Made by a program: the position numbers and the translations under genes | In this document: piece by piece, positions 33,051-47,020 of the stretch | Layout of the letters: every line of letters starts with the position of its first letter | Position numbering within the stretch: position 1 is the first letter of the stretch | Assembly: GCA_947623455.1 (NCBI GenBank) | Contig: OX392545.1 | Span: forward strand, 24,317,001-24,381,000 | Reading direction: 5' to 3' | From: Mimachlamys varia | Lineage: Eukaryota; Mollusca; Bivalvia; Pectinida; Pectinidae | DNA length: 64,000 nt | The notes under the pieces: model-generated | The model's database searches: none | What the model was told of the DNA's origin: nothing | The model's input: the letters and a program-made list of their open reading frames with translations, nothing else

Positions 33051-34420
33051 CTTTCTCTCGTTCTCGTTACGTTTGTGGTGTTCTTTAAAACCAATGTTTA
33101 AACGTTATATAATGTAAATTGATCTTAAACGAAGGACAAATGGCAACTTTTGTTACTTTATGTAGTGTTATGTTACCGGTAATGTTACAAAGAAGCACTA
33201 CATTCATCTGTATATGCCTTACCATTAAGTTACACTACATTAAAATTCAAAGTCTTTCTATACCTGGCATGTTGCCCGATGTCATTATCAATAATATATG
33301 TAATGTATTCCATATTTTAAAAACGACTCAGAAACTTCAATGAGAATATTCAACTGATATGCAGTTCTACTTACAACATTACCGAACATCTACAATACCC
33401 CTTGCATATATTTATTACAATCTACATGCTGAAGAAATGCGGTTATGGAAATTATCTCTGTGCTAGCAAAATGATTTCTATCTAATATGTTGTTACATAT
33501 CAATTCGGGCAGATCTGGCTTTTCTGTCCTGTTGGTAAAACAGCTATATGACCCAATAGCACGTTAACAAAATAACAAAATCACTCATTTCTTTGGAGTG
33601 ATTGTAATGCGTTAATCCGATCTCCATACAATAGATTAGGACTGTCTGTTCAATGTATGACACAACCGAAAGTAAATAGCACTGCCGTGATTGTAATTCC
33701 TCTGAACTCTTTATCAATGGCGGATGTCAATACACGACTTTGGCAGCTTGTCACGTAGCTCGCCAACAATGGCTGATAATGTAATATGGAGATGGCATAT
33801 TGGTATGTCTTCATGTTCATTTATAGTCGCTATAAAACCATGCGTGACATTTGACAGGTATTTTACTTTCAAGTAACATTTCAAATAGTGCTGCCTTTGA
33901 TGGCATATGACAAAATATTCTAAATATTCATGGAAATAGTTGAAAGCAATAAACTTTGAAAAGTGATTTCGGGTTGATCGGAAGATTGCCAAACTTACCT
34001 GTATAATATATACAGGTGTGACACAGGATTGGACAAACAAACTCGAACAATCTCTTCAGGAACGAAAAGTACGAAATTACCATATACTGGACATTCAGAG
34101 AAATTATTTAACTGAATTACCCAGGAATGAAATCGCAATACAACTTCTTTTAAACCGTACGACGATATTTGGTAAAATCAATCTTGAGACTTACTCAAGT
34201 ATTTGTAAGTATGTTATATTATTGTAGAAACGTTCTTTATGAAATGTGAAAGTGTAATTATCGTTAACAAAAGAGCAACATAACAATGAAATCACTCCGT
34301 TAAATCTGCCTCAAATCAACAAAGGATTGTGTGCAATGTCCTTTCATGAATAATATCGTATGGGAAATCCTTAGTGTCGGTGCTAAATCTCCTTTTGGGT
34401 ACTCCTCGTGCTTTGTCCTG
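33051..34420. other. Intergenic, no supported gene
   Basis: A minus-strand open frame at 33714-34040 with a donor-like CAG-GTAAGTTTGG at its 5' part (34000) has no family match. GGTAAAACAGCTATATGA at 33534 may be a decayed family B ribozyme end. Confidence 0.3.
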
Positions 34421-34429
34421 TGAAAACTT

Positions 34430-34730
34430 TTGTTACACCTCTATGAAGAAAGAAGTGTAAATATTGGCTAGAATAACGGTAAGCTCTCCGTGATTTTTGC
34501 CTGCAGTGCTCGTGGGGAATTAGAAGAAAACTAATCGGATTGATGTAGGTCACAAAGGTTCTAGACTTTGGTGTTGTAGAGTGTTAATTGTTCTCAGTAA
34601 ATGAATTGAGCAGGCAGTGTAAATGTTGGTCAGAATTAAATCAACGGCGAGTCATTCCCAGTGATTTTTACAGTCAATGCTCGTACATAATCAGGTAAAA
34701 AATAAATCGGATTGACTTTTTAGAAAGGCT
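34430..34730. repeat. Diverged tandem duplication, ~165 bp
   Basis: AAGTGTAAATATTGGCTAGAAT and later AATCGGATTGA recur with a spacing of about 165-170 bp, at moderate similarity. Confidence 0.55.
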
Positions 34731-35187
34731 TTAAAATATACTTTTGATTTTGTTTAAGTTTAGAGATAAATGGATAGACCTTGACATTTAAAATGTTAAA
34801 ATGTTAAAAACGTGTTTCTCCTATCGAGATATGTTTGAAAAACGTATAAAAGTGAGTAAAATACACGTCTGTAGACTTCTGGTCATCAGAGAGCTTCCTA
34901 GATGCCAATTCTTTATAGAATAGGTGTCATTTATATTAAATCTTAGGTCAGCAAATGTAGAATTACTCGAACTGAAGAAGACCGCACCTACCTGTAAACA
35001 GTTGAATTTGATATCACCAAACATATAAATTGTAGGATTACTGCTGAAGTAGGTACGTGTAGTGATTTATAATGTAGGGATTGTTCTACCTGTAACTACA
35101 GCTGGCAACGCTTTGTCAGCTTGAATAAAGGTAAAAATGAGAATGTCCCTCTCAGTATTAAGAGTCCAGCATGCTTTAGAAATATGT

Positions 35188-35355
35188 TTTTTCCTTAATG
35201 ATGAAGCAGAAGAGTGTTACTCTTTCAGAACACCTGGTTTTATTCTCTTGTTCTTTTACAAGAGTCTCCATGTAAATCTTTCCTTCATATTTTGCCTCTA
35301 GTTTAATCGATTTTGAGTTCGGATTATGGTTTTGTTTATGCTTCTGTATTCTTTT
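35188..35355 (-). repeat. Family A copy, 3' half
   Basis: Contains GATGAAGCAGAAGAGTGTTA, GGTTTTATTCTCTTGTTCTT and GTTTAATCGATTTTGAGTTC. Reverse orientation. Confidence 0.8.
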
Positions 35356-36181
35356 ATCCCCAGTCCACATTTAACTTTAACAAAACTGAATCAGGGCATT
35401 TATTGCTTACTATTTACTTCGAAACATTTTCTTGTTGGGTATAGTAGTGTTCCTAGCTTTATGTAAGACCTGAAATCTGAAAGATGAAATGCTTTCCTGT
35501 TCGAAACACCCAGACCTTCGTAGGTTCGGCTAAATACCTGTGTTGTTCAGATAAGAACTCACGGACAAGACAATAATCGATCTGACACAAGTCTCCTTTG
35601 AATATATGTTTGAATTTCATGTTGTGAAGATTTATGAACATGTGTGATTTCAAATTACACACCAGGGAGCCAGACGACATTTTTATTTGTCTCGGCAGGT
35701 GAGTAACGTTATTGAATTTGTGTTGCCTGTTTATTGTTCAATGGCGAGGGCAAAGTAAATATTTGTAGATATATGTGTCCCACTTTTACAATAACATACA
35801 GCTAACTATGATAAATATTATTATCATTTCTGTAAATATTCTCTCAATTAAATAACAGGTTGGTTAGGTATATAAAATGTTTGTGATATATATGTATAAA
35901 GCGCGTTCTGCTTTCATTTTGAATTTCTGTGTTGACTTTATAGCCAATCTTTAAAGATAATCAGCCTGTTTTCTATTTTGGAATGATTGCCATGTCTAAA
36001 AATATATGTTTATACAGTATCTATACTTGGTCTGTATCTTTAAATGACCATGCTATGATAAACATAATGATAGTCACGGTAATGATCAAAACATAGCTGA
36101 TGTTGGTTGTTCTACTTTGAAATAGAGTACTGGTCAGTTGTGAAGAACGAATACCCTAATTAAGTAACCGGTTTTGTTTGA

Positions 36182-36380
36182 TACTGCAAATCACTTATAT
36201 TTTACGAGATTTTTTTAGCGTTAAATCGCGAGAAGATTCAATCGCGAATTCAAATACCTCGTGATCATTTAGTAAAAGTGCCTGTGTTTATGTAAAATGC
36301 AAAATTATGTATTCGCGAATATGTATGAAATGGTAAGCTCGCAAAATTAAGTATTCACGAACTTTAAGTGATTTCCGGTA
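36182..36380. mobile_element. 199-bp MITE with TA ends
   Basis: Left end TACTGCAAATCACTTA, right end TAAGTGATTTCCGGTA. The interior has TTAGCGTTAAATCGCGAG and TATTCGCGAATATG palindromic pieces. The TA at both ends suits a Tc1/mariner-type insertion. Confidence 0.75.
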
Positions 36381-36861
36381 CGTTAAATTCAATTTATTAC
36401 AAGAGTAAAATACATATAATTCAAAAAAAGACGTACAGCCACGATGTGATTCGCAGTGTCAACAATACTAATTAACATGGCAAGATTTAATGTAAAGCTG
36501 TAAATAGAACACAATGAGATGGGATAAAACCAAGTGAAACACTGAAATATTATTTACGTACAGTTGCTCTTTGGCTGGATGAGGTGAAATGTCAAATCAC
36601 CAGCTAAGGGGATTATAATATTATAGACAAGTAACGTTTCTGCGTCGTCACTTGATTTCAAAATGTGACAGTTTCGGCATCCGTCATGGTGAAAACTTTC
36701 TGTAGGAATTCTACACGAGTAACTCTTTTACGACGGTTTATATAATGTTTATTGTCATACTCGTGTGTCATCGGCTCTATTATTTTACATTTCTTTTGTA
36801 CCCTTTTGTATTTATTCAAAGATATCATATTGCATATTTAAATAAACAATGCTGTTTGGCA

Positions 36862-36912
36862 CAGTATGCCGAAAAAGTGAATTCAACTGCATTATACAGC
36901 TACATTGTCTAG
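36862..36912 (-). repeat. Family B fragment without the ribozyme core
   Basis: On the minus strand it reads AGCTGTATAATGCAGTTGAA and CACTTTTTCGGCATACTG. It starts a few bases before the predicted cleavage site, so only the downstream part of the repeat is present. Confidence 0.75.
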
Positions 36913-37790
36913 CTGTGGTGTATGTTTTCTCGTAACTTTCTTTTCCATTAAATCATACTAATTCACTAAACTTCGTACATAATACTGATAATAAGTCATC
37001 ATAGCTAGACCTAAGCAGTAGTGCAGTGTGTTTTCATGCCGTTACAAGTATGATGCGACCGCTGGGTCCTTCCTTGTGACATTAGAATCTTTCTCGACAT
37101 CCAGTAACAATATCCAAACGGTCCTCATCAATATGTCGTCATGGAGACGACAGTAAACAATAGGGGAGTGAATACACTGAGCATATCAATACACAATTTA
37201 ATGGCGGCTCTGTTGCTAGGCAGCACATTGTATTTAATTACTAGTTTCTCATTATGAGGTCCGCATCTGAAATCTGATTAACCTCCGTTTTCAGGTAACT
37301 ATAAACTCTTAAATCCAATCGGTAATTAACTCTGATAATTAAATCAGGGATGTGTGCGTCATTCTTATATATATTTCTCATTTACATTCACAGTTTCGGG
37401 TTATATATAAATAAAAATAAATCAAATGACGTCAATATTATGATATAAGTAACTTATTCAGCGTAATCATATCTAGCCACATAGAGCTTTAAAATGTGAT
37501 GCATGTTTACTTATAAAGTAACAGTTAGAAGTCCACTCTTGTATGGTAGTAGTATCTGATTAACGATAACAAAACTCGAACACCAGGACAAAGTTCTAAA
37601 TAATGCTTATTAATTGGATTGCTTATCTTATTATACACATATAATGACGTCATCTTTATTTCGTTTAAACCTAGCAAGCACGTCATAATTTGTTAAAAGT
37701 CGAACACCAGGACAAAATGCATACAATGACGTCTTTTTTACGTTGACGCATCATTTAAATTCACAAGCACGTGTTTGTTACGCTACAGTG

Positions 37791-38286
37791 TAACGTAATT
37801 TCCTGCGTATTACCCGCACCGGGGTATAGCCCGCGTGAAGTAAATTAAAGCATTTTTGAGGCTTTTGTAATATAAATTCCAGATAACCCGTACTGGCAGA
37901 TTGCCCGCGGGTGATACGTCGATTGGATACCTGGTGGGTACAAGTGTACTTCGTAAGTGACTTTGTGATTAATTATTGTAAATGCTTGATATCAGAAACA
38001 TATGATGGAATTATTGTGTTTATTTTGTAAATATTTCTGTTTATGTGTATAGCTAAAGCTATATATTAACTTATCAATGATATACAATTTTTTGTATTTT
38101 GTTAACAAAAAGCGTAGATCGACATGTTGACAAAAGTGGAATCATTTAACAACGTAAAGCCCGCATAATTTAATAATTCGGTTTAAACAAAATACAGATA
38201 GACCGCATCGACAGATAACCCGCACTAGGCATATTCTGGTGCAAAAAATCGTATAACCCGCGGGCAATACACAGGAAATTACGGTA
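37791..38286. mobile_element. 496-bp MITE with TA ends and CCCGC-rich termini
   Basis: Left end TAACGTAATTTCCTGCGTAT followed by TACCCGC; right end GCGGGCAATACACAGGAAAT followed by TACGGTA. The terminal inverted repeats are about 27 bp. The interior repeats AACCCGCACT and TGCCCGCGGG motifs. No protein. Confidence 0.85.
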
Positions 38287-38415
38287 ATTCCCTGTTTAAC
38301 ACAATATTTTCAACGTACGTTTTACTTCTACTTTGGCCTTTCAACTCTATTTATCGAACAACAGTTATGTAACAAGAACTTTTCAACATAAAATAATTAT
38401 TCCCTCCGTTACTTA

Positions 38416-38632
38416 GATGGAAATGGCCCCGATGGCCGTGGTTAAAGGTGTTCTGACATACTACCACTAGCCGTCCACCTCTAGGTTGCGATTTCGAATC
38501 CCACGTGGGGCAGTTGCCAGGTACTGACCGTAGGTCGTTGGTTTTTCTCCGGGTATTCCTCCATGTTCAAAATCTTGCACGTCCAGAAATGACCCTGGCT
38601 GTTAATAGAACGTAAATCTTAATAAACCAAAA
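38416..38632 (+). mobile_element. tRNA-derived SINE, second copy
   Basis: Contains CCCCGATGGCCGTGGTTAAA, GGTTGCGATTTCGAATCCCA (B box region), CAGTTGCCAGGTACTGACCG and TTTTTCTCCGGGTATTCCTC. The tail is GAACGTAAATCTTAATAAAC. Same family as 10291-10522. Confidence 0.88.
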
Positions 38633-39254
38633 CCACTGAGATGGAAACACGTATTACAATGTAGTTTTTAGGGATAAGAATTCGAAGAAAATTCATGTCG
38701 GGTAGATGGCACAATACCTTTTGAGTTCATTCGTTCACCGGTTAAGGTCAGATTCGGCAAAGCATTGTCCATATACATTGATTGACTGCAATTTATACAT
38801 TATTTCTGGTGCTATATCATATCAATTAAGTGAGCATGTTAAAAATGAGTTAAAACATCCGATTTTATCGAGGCGTATGAATACATTACATGTGACAAAA
38901 GATCGATCGGAAGACAATGCCCATTAATTAAAACTGTGTACACATATATATAAATGAAAATAGGTGTGCTGTAAATAGGTCAAAGTAAAATTAGTCACTG
39001 ATTCTATACATGTTATCATTACAATGCGGATTGATTTACTAGATATATTTCTGGGTATATTTAGAGCCTAGCACGTTTTCAGGAATAAAATTCATGGTCC
39101 CAATTTCATGAACTTTCATTAACTTAAGGATATTGCTTAATTTAAAATAGCCATACAAAAATTAGATACATTAAAGAAACTTCTTTAACTAAGAACCCCC
39201 ACCCCTCTACTTTTGGAATGTTTTCCTATTGAACAGTTTCTGATTTTTAAAAAC

Positions 39255-39537
39255 AAATCAGATAATACCAAAGCGTCAACAAAACCATAATCCGAGGCAA
39301 AATAGGAAAAAAGGAAACATTTACGTGGAGACCATCGTAAAAGTACAAGAGAATAAGACCAGGTGTTCCGTAAGAATAAACGTTTTCTTCTTCATCGACG
39401 ACACCCGCCATGTAAATCTTGTTCACATCCAAGTAAGCATCAATCCTCAAAATGAGAACCGAGTCATCATTGTCATCACAACAAGTAAGCACACTATTAA
39501 GCAAACTCAAAAACGTCCATATTCATATCACACAATA
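39255..39537 (+). repeat. Family A, near full-length (internal deletion)
   Basis: Begins AATCAGATAATACCAAAGCG, lacks the GAACTCAAAATCGATT segment, and then matches to CATATTCATATCACAC. It keeps open frames on both strands through most of its length. Confidence 0.88.
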
Positions 39538-40685
39538 TAAACAATGTCCTACGTTCTTGTAACTAGGGCCTGGTGTCAATGACATCCCCGTCCATAACCT
39601 CCTGACCAAGTGAGGTACCAGGTAGTGCCATACACACAATCTAAAAGGTAAATAAATAATATATTATTAAAGACACGAAGATACATACAGATGTATATAG
39701 TATATGTATTGTGTTTTTTTATGTACATACATGTACCAATACATCGAATATTGACTTCCGTGTAAAATATCGATATTGGTGATCAATACCTTAAGATAAT
39801 CGATATCAGAAATCAATGTTTCGATAAAAATCAATATTGTTGAAGTGGAGTGACGGTCCACGCCGTGATCTAGATAGCAAGGATTACCATTGTGTACAAA
39901 CATATGGCGGGCGTTTTAGCACTCTATGTACCCTGTATATGCCGAACTGTGACACACATACAGGAACACACCTACCTTTGTATATGATACTCTACATGTA
40001 TGTTATAGTTGTTAAAAAAAGAACAATGCTTTGTTTTTAAAAAGAACAATGTTTTGTTTTTGTAAATTCCTCGCATGTTTCAAACATTATATCCATTTCG
40101 AACAAAACAAATGCCGACATATTTAAATCGTTAAAGAATGAGTGTAATCATTTTTCACCAGAAACATTGAACGGCTTTGTTAACATTTTACAAAAAATCT
40201 CTATTATGATATATTATTACTACTTGTACTAGCCTACCTGATTATGTAAAATTGGAGTTATATGACCAACCTTCAAAAGAAGCATTGGTATGACTAGTAT
40301 AATTGTTTGGTAAGTTTGTTTAAGAATGTAGACCTAAGTTAGTATATATGATTAAAAACATGTCTGTGAGACCCTTGGTATATTAAGTACTATCGGCATT
40401 ACAGAACTGAAGAAGTCAGATTTGAGGCCACCGACTTAGAGAAACACACGTACTACGTAACGGTAATATACTTATGTTTAACGGGATCTGCTTAAATACG
40501 TAACTAAGAGTAGGCTAAACGGTTTATGTAAGGAGAGTGAATGTAACAGATTCCAGTATTGGAGATTGTAGATTGTATTGTTCTGATTAAGCTAAGTGAC
40601 ATCACGCTGGTTCCGTTGGCTTTGCTTACAAGAAGCCTTTTACATGACCGTCACGGCTGATTGCATAACAGGAAAAGGTTTCAAT

Positions 40686-40945
40686 ATAATAAAGCGTCAA
40701 CAAAAGCATAATGCCGAATCAAGATCGATTAAACTGGGGCAAAATATAAACAAAGAAAATATTCACACCGAGACTCCTGGGGAAAAATTAGAGAATACCA
40801 AAGAGTCGACCAAACCTTAATCCAAACTCAAAATCGATTAAGCTAGAGGCAGATAGGAACAAAGGAAACAATGACATGGAGGCCTTGTAAAAGTACAAGA
40901 GAATAAGACCAGGTGTTCCGGAAGAGTAAGCGTCTTTTGCAGACT
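40686..40945 (+). repeat. Two family A fragments in tandem
   Basis: The first (40686-40785) has AATAAAGCGTCAACAAAAGC and AGATCGATTAAACTGGGGC. The second (from about 40790) restarts with AGAGAATACCAAAGAGTC and runs to GTGTTCCGGAAGAGTAAGCG. Both have the same orientation. Confidence 0.82.
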
Positions 40946-41029
40946 AGATCACTAGAAGGGTGAGTGTTTTCTGCTTCAGATCATGGTTCTGTTTTCGCTT
41001 TATTTGTAATCTTTGACAAAATTCCGAGG

Positions 41030-41520
41030 GTGAATAGAAAAAACATAGTTAGACCTGACATAACAAGTTTCGACCAAACTGTGAAATACACCAACTTCAA
41101 TCAGTGACGTCGGCCATTTTTAGACAAAGCCTCACTCAGAGGTACATAGAACACTAACAGTTACGCCGGTCATTTAAAAGATCCGGCCAAACTGTGAAAT
41201 TTACAAATTTCCATCACTGACGTCGGCCATTTTTAGACAAGGCCTCATTCAGATGTACATTTAAACTGTGAAATATAAAAATTTCCTCAAGTAAAGTCCG
41301 GTACTTGCGTATGAAACTTCACCCCCAGGGGGTACATCAAAGTCAACACAATTATAAGCCTAATATTTGTAAGTTTCGACCAACCCCTGGAGTACACCAA
41401 TTTCCACCAGTAAAGATGGGGTGCCTACCATACCCCGAGGTAAATAGGAAATCTACATTTAAGCCTGTCATTTGTAGCCCCGTCAGACCCCGGGGAAACC
41501 AGTTGGCGAGGTAAATTGTT
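41030..41520. repeat. Degenerate tandem repeat, ~105-125-bp unit
   Basis: CCAAACTGTGAAAT and TGACGTCGGCCATTTTTAGA recur, followed by later units with TTTCGACCAACCCCTGGAG. Four to five diverged units. The open frame at 41305-41514 is a repeat by-product. Confidence 0.7.
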
Positions 41521-42426
41521 GGGATCTTTCTTTATGGTCAAATAAGCTTGTTACCTCGGGTATCAGTCAACAATAAGTGGTTACTGTTCTCATAGAAGTT
41601 ATATATGACAGTCATATAACGAATGTGTAAAATGCGAAATTGGGCCTTTTTGTGTCTATAGGTCATCAGATTTTGTTACAAGTTGATAATACAATCGGTC
41701 ACGTTTCTCTCGTAAAACAATCACTCTTATCGAACGATATCATCATATTTATTCTGTTTTACGAGAGTTTAACACTAGACAATTACATATATAATTCTGT
41801 AAATTACTTCCGATAGAGGTGAAATTCTTTTTTTTTTTCAAAGAAAACAGTAAAAAGGACCAGATACTAAGGATATTTTGATAGAAATTTTCACTAACCG
41901 GGTCTCCAAAATGTGTCGCAAATAAGCTACAAACTCTCGTTGACACCTGTATCAGGATTGGCAGATCACTGGGTCTCTGTTTCGTTTGTAGACATGTATC
42001 ATTGATACCCTCCATTTGTAAGCAGCCATGACCCCCGGATGACAGTTAAACGACATAATAGCAGCGATTCTTATTTATGGGCACGTAATGGATTAGAAAT
42101 ACACGTCATTAGGATGCAGTTTTGCCACGACCTGAAGCCATTCTAACATAGACAATGTAACGCTGAAATCCGCAAGCAATACGTTCTTCAATGGTGCTGC
42201 TCTTTCCAGTCTGCATTTGCAAGAAGTGTTGATTTTTGTAATGTTATACTAAATTGTAAACTATTATTGTACATGGCTCGAGAGGTATGAGAACATTAAC
42301 CAAACTTACGTTAACACTAGTAAAAAAATACATCGTGTTATTAATTTATGATTTGATAAAAAAAAATATCTCAGTTCTTACTTTGAGGACGTGACTTTTT
42401 CTTGGCTATGACCTATATTTAGATAG

Positions 42427-42580
42427 CGGGTGTCGTCGTTTAGCAGATGATGTTTACTCTTCGGGAACACCTGGTCTTATTCCCTTGTACATTTTTAAGA
42501 TTTCCGTGTAAATATTGTCTTTGTTTATTCATCCGATGTTTATGTATGGATTATTGTTATGTTGACACTTCGGTATTATC
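42427..42580 (-). repeat. Family A fragment
   Basis: Contains GCGGGTGTCGTCG, TCGGGAACACCTGGTCTTAT and GGTATTATCTGATT. Reverse orientation, diverged. Confidence 0.75.
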
Positions 42581-42795
42581 TGATTTCAATGGTTTCAACA
42601 ACAGGTTGTTGATTGTTTAGACGATATTACAGCTGAATGTTTATTCCCAATGATCATTTTTTCTACCAAAAACCTGCATATTTAGATTGCTTGTTGATGT
42701 TGTTGTACGGCAATGACTTTCGAACTACATTGTTTCTACAAAATCTATTCAAAACTCAAAGATAACTTGTAATGTAAAGACAACAATGAAAATAT

Positions 42796-42882
42796 TTCCC
42801 TTGTTCCTATTTTGCCTCTAGTTTAATTGATTTTGAGTTCGGATTATGGTTTTTTGGATGCTTTGGTTTTCTCTGATTTTGT
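42796..42882 (-). repeat. Family A fragment
   Basis: Contains TTGCCTCTAGTTTAATTGAT, TTGAGTTCGGATTATGG and TTTTCTCTGATTTTG, the terminal part of the family in reverse. Confidence 0.8.
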
Positions 42883-43022
42883 TTAAACAATTAATATTTA
42901 ACATTTTCGACATGATTGATTTGCTGTACCTGTCAAGTGATGAAGGACAACTATAGGTATTTCAAGGTCGGTTGTATTATAATTAAACGCAGTAAAAACG
43001 ATATCTCTGTTGATTTTGATTC

Positions 43023-43145
43023 CTCCATCTTTTGGCCCCAAGCATCACTGACGAGTCCGAGAACAGCTGTATGGATCGGTAATTCATTTTTTCTGCATAC
43101 TGTAATAATTTCTAAATGTGTAGCATATTTTGTGTGTCAGGTTGA
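43023..43145 (+). mobile_element. Family B copy 6 with deleted ribozyme
   Basis: It reads TTTTGGCCCCAAGCATCA, then CTGACGAGTCC, but about 8 nt spanning stem II and GAAA are deleted before CAGCTGTA (module 43042-43077). The core CTGACGA is an allowed hammerhead variant. It continues to TGTGTGTCAGGTTG. Confidence 0.8.
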
Positions 43146-43149
43146 TTTT

Positions 43150-46100
43150 TTAAAGCTAAGGTTGCTGTAAACCAGGGAGGCAGGATGGGAAATCTGCTTT
43201 ATACTGTATTATCTGAAGGAATCACCTAAGGGAACCCTGGTGATTAATTTCTGTAGATCGATGTTCCGTACGGAAGTTTTATTGCCATACCCAGGGTTTA
43301 TTACGCATTCGGTACACGTTACTAGCTTACGGTAAAGCCAAAGGAATGTCTCGGGATACCTCTTACGTAGAGAGATTAGCCATAGGAGGGACAGTTTTAC
43401 GAAAATGATGCGGACATTGTGTGATCAAAGTTGTCAAATTATTGTGATTGAAAACGATACTGATATGAAATTGACTCGTTTATTTACAATACCTACTTAT
43501 ATTACATATAATCTGAGAGTAGGTACGGATTAAGGCACCTGCATCATTTTCTGGTATCCAAGTGTTAGTCAGTTCAGTATAAACGATATATCTTAAACAA
43601 CCTCATTTTACCGAACTGTTTTTAATAAACGTTCCTTAATAAAATTCCCAAACTTGTAAAATGTTCATATCAAAGCATTATGGAAGGCAGCAGGAAAGTC
43701 TTACGTTAAGGAACTTATTGATATTGGGTTCGAATATAACATTGCCCGTTCACGCTGTGGTACGTTATAGGTTTGCTCTGTTTTATTGTGCATATTACAT
43801 GATATCATGACCTTATCACGACGCCTCTGTTAACATTCCTACACTATATAAACACAGCTTGTGTTTTAAGACATTACGTAGGTTACATGCCTATGAATGC
43901 ACGTGTCCTGTTGTATGAGGGGTATGGAACCTGTTTCTGTATAATACACGTCATAAATATCCCCGAGGTTGACAGAAAATCGATAGTAACATGTTGATTA
44001 TTGCTTTCTCTTTTACCTGTACGCCAGGTAGTGCAAGCTTGATTGGATAGTTTTTGTCCGTCTGAACTTGTCAATTGATTATATGCTATTTTAAAAGCTT
44101 ATTTACAGAAATATCGATGATAATTAAGCACGTTGGCAAATTTTCTACATCCGGAAAAGTTACAACTTCTCAATCGGTTATTTTTTTTTACGAAGATAAG
44201 GTTTGATTATAATATGTAAAGCTGGCAGTATTTGTTTCCCACAAAATACCGTTATATTACACAGTCAGCACTTCGAGATGGGTTGGGTCAGGTGACACGG
44301 GGATTTATACATTTTATTTGCGAAGGAACGTTTCTCGAATACGTGTATAAAATGACGTTCAAATCATAATTAATCTTCAGGGCGTTATATAGATGGTATA
44401 CTTGTTTGCTCTGCAGAAAAGGTAAACATTGCAATTTATTAATAAGTGTCTGCTTTCTTGAAGATTTATAACTCGCCAAATATGTATGTATCAATTTACT
44501 ACGCCCAGAAGAAAACTGGCCCGATAACAATTTGCTTGCAAGTGCATTTTAACTATATTCTAGTCACAGTGATATACAGTGATAAATGGACAAATCATAA
44601 TCAGTATATATAGAGAGGATACACAATGAGTGGTTGTTGGATATGGAATTTATTTCACTCGAGTTAATTATTTTTTTAAAGTTAAAAAAGATACGAGCTT
44701 TAGTGAGGTAATAAAAACTAAAGTGAGAAGGGATAACAAATGTGTTAATTAATTTTTTATGGTTTAAAATTTCCCCGTAACAGCTAGGGTCTTATAGAGA
44801 CAAGTTTCTAAGGACGCCGAAAGGAAAGAGTATAGCGAAGGGATAAAAAGTCAATATATCCTTGGGGTACGAATTGGAACAGCAGATTTTGAACAGATTC
44901 AGTTTTCGTTTCTTCAGTTTTCTTTCATCATTTGACAGAGAGGAAACCTCTATGTCCTGGAGAGGATCTAGTAGTTCTTGGGCTTGCTTCTTTTGATCAA
45001 AAACATTAGTATATGCATATAGCTAGCCTAACCTTTTTGCCCAACCCACAGGGGTACATAAAATATATAAAAAATTTCCAGTGTGCTTTGGCCTGGATAG
45101 CCTGGCACGGTTTGTATGTTTGTAGAACAATTATCAAATATTTACTGATTTGACAAACAATAACAGGTGTGACATGACGTCGTATTGCAGAATGCCTTTG
45201 TATGATTGTATTTCGGATTACTTCTACAGAAGGGTCAACGAAATTAAAACTTATTTCTCAACGAAATGCAGAAGGTTGTTATTCAATTTTGTCACGAGTG
45301 AGAAAAACTATGTTTTCTATATCAGTGTAAACGTTTAAATCGATGTACAAACACTGCACGTAAATCGGACAATTACATTTCTATTATCTCACAAATTGTA
45401 CGTCAGAACAATTGAATAGACGTCACAATAGTAAATAGTCATTTTTTTCTTTCTTGTTTAGTAGAAAACTTTATTATTATAATTTCCCTCTGAAAAGTGC
45501 TGACATTCCCACAAATACTTAATAGTATGAGTATTAACTCAAACTACTTTTCAGTTTAATTCACAAAACCTGGGCAATTATAATCCCATTAGTAATTCAA
45601 TTTGCCCGCCATACCTCGAACGTTAACCTGAATATGATATCATCGTAATTCATGTTTTCTTACAACTGAAACCGTATACTATTATATCAAAATAATTCTG
45701 ACAGGAATATATCCTCGTTGTCTAATACCAAAAATAATTTTGCTCAAAAATATCACCCATATGCCAAAGGAATGAAGCATCATTATGGCCTAGCTCATCA
45801 ATTGTCACTTTTCCTGACACGACAAAATTATACGTCGTTTATTTCATGACACACTGTGGTAGCAATTGAATATTTTTGTTTAATAATTACGCGAAATTTG
45901 AAAGCAATTATAGCTATTTTGAGATTTCCTGATTTCATGAGCAGAAAGGTAATTTATTTATTCGAGTTAGGCGTTGCTCACAATTGCTTCTCAGTAGCTT
46001 AAACCATTTCCTTGTGTTTATATAGATCTGGAATAATTGGAACCTAATTCCAATGAGAAGTTATGACAAACTAGCTCTTGGTGCAGTGTTATCAATTTGT

Positions 46101-46950
46101 AATCATTTTTGGCAAACTATTAGATTTCTTGAACCAAATATTAAATAGGTCAACGCATATGTGTGTTATTTCAACTTTATATTAATAAAGTAGCATGCAT
46201 GGTACAGTAAAACTAACTTGATTCCAATTGTATATCCGTCTGGATACAAACATTGATTGATATTAATGACATATCTTCGCCCCTGAAGACACATTGAACT
46301 ATTCCATATCAAAGGTTGGAGTAGTTCTTTATGAAATTTCAGGAGTGAATGGGTTGGTTTATGACTGGTGATGGGATGGCGATGTGTACTTGGTTTCGTA
46401 CCTTGCTACCTTCGTTAATGTAATCATGCGACTTAAAGTATTTCCGATGTTTAGCCAAACACGTTCGTGTCCAAACTTGAAAAAACATCCCGTCGCCATC
46501 TAAAACGGCAGCGCAATTTAAAATTCATTTTCACTTGAGGAATTTTAAAATACAGAGACATCCTTTTAGCTCTTAACTTATAACTACAGTTGAAAATGTC
46601 GATCTATATTTAAAGAGAACAACCCGCGTAATGTGTATGTACTGCTTCATGGGACATTGAAGGATGGCATTTATACATTCCTATGGTCTGGTAGGTAGGT
46701 TTTGTTAACCTTTCCATCAGGTTAATATCGAAACGTTTAGTTCACACAATACTCTTAATACTGCAGGCAAATCGACTTATATACGTTGCTACAACTTGTC
46801 TCCGGATCCAATTAATTTGTACTGTACTATGTGTTATAAACCTAATGTTTAATTTTAAATGAAACAAGGTTAATAGTAATATTTCAGGCAGTCAGTTAAA
46901 GGAGACAAGTGATATTTTCACTCGTTCGGCTTCATAGTGGTGGTTAAAAT
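43150..46950. other. Intergenic, no supported gene
   Basis: About 3.8 kb of AT-rich sequence. The open frames (43883-44074, 44288-44530, 45150-45338) are short and unmatched. I found no copy of the repeat families here. Confidence 0.4.
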
Positions 46951-46974
46951 TGGGTCATAAGAAATACTTATGTG

Positions 46975-46989
46975 CCCCCCCCCCCCCCC
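46975..46989. repeat. Poly-C tract (15)
   Basis: Fifteen consecutive C just upstream of a family A copy. A second C tract of 11 lies at 57510-57520. Confidence 0.95.
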
Positions 46990-47020
46990 GTCTCTGTTCA
47001 TTGACATAGTCTGTATCTTT

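Noticed and set aside
33520..33560. Additional hammerhead-like site (GGTAAAACAGCTATATGA)
   Set aside because: Only the 3' end resembles family B; CTGANGA, stem II and stem I are missing, so it could be chance.
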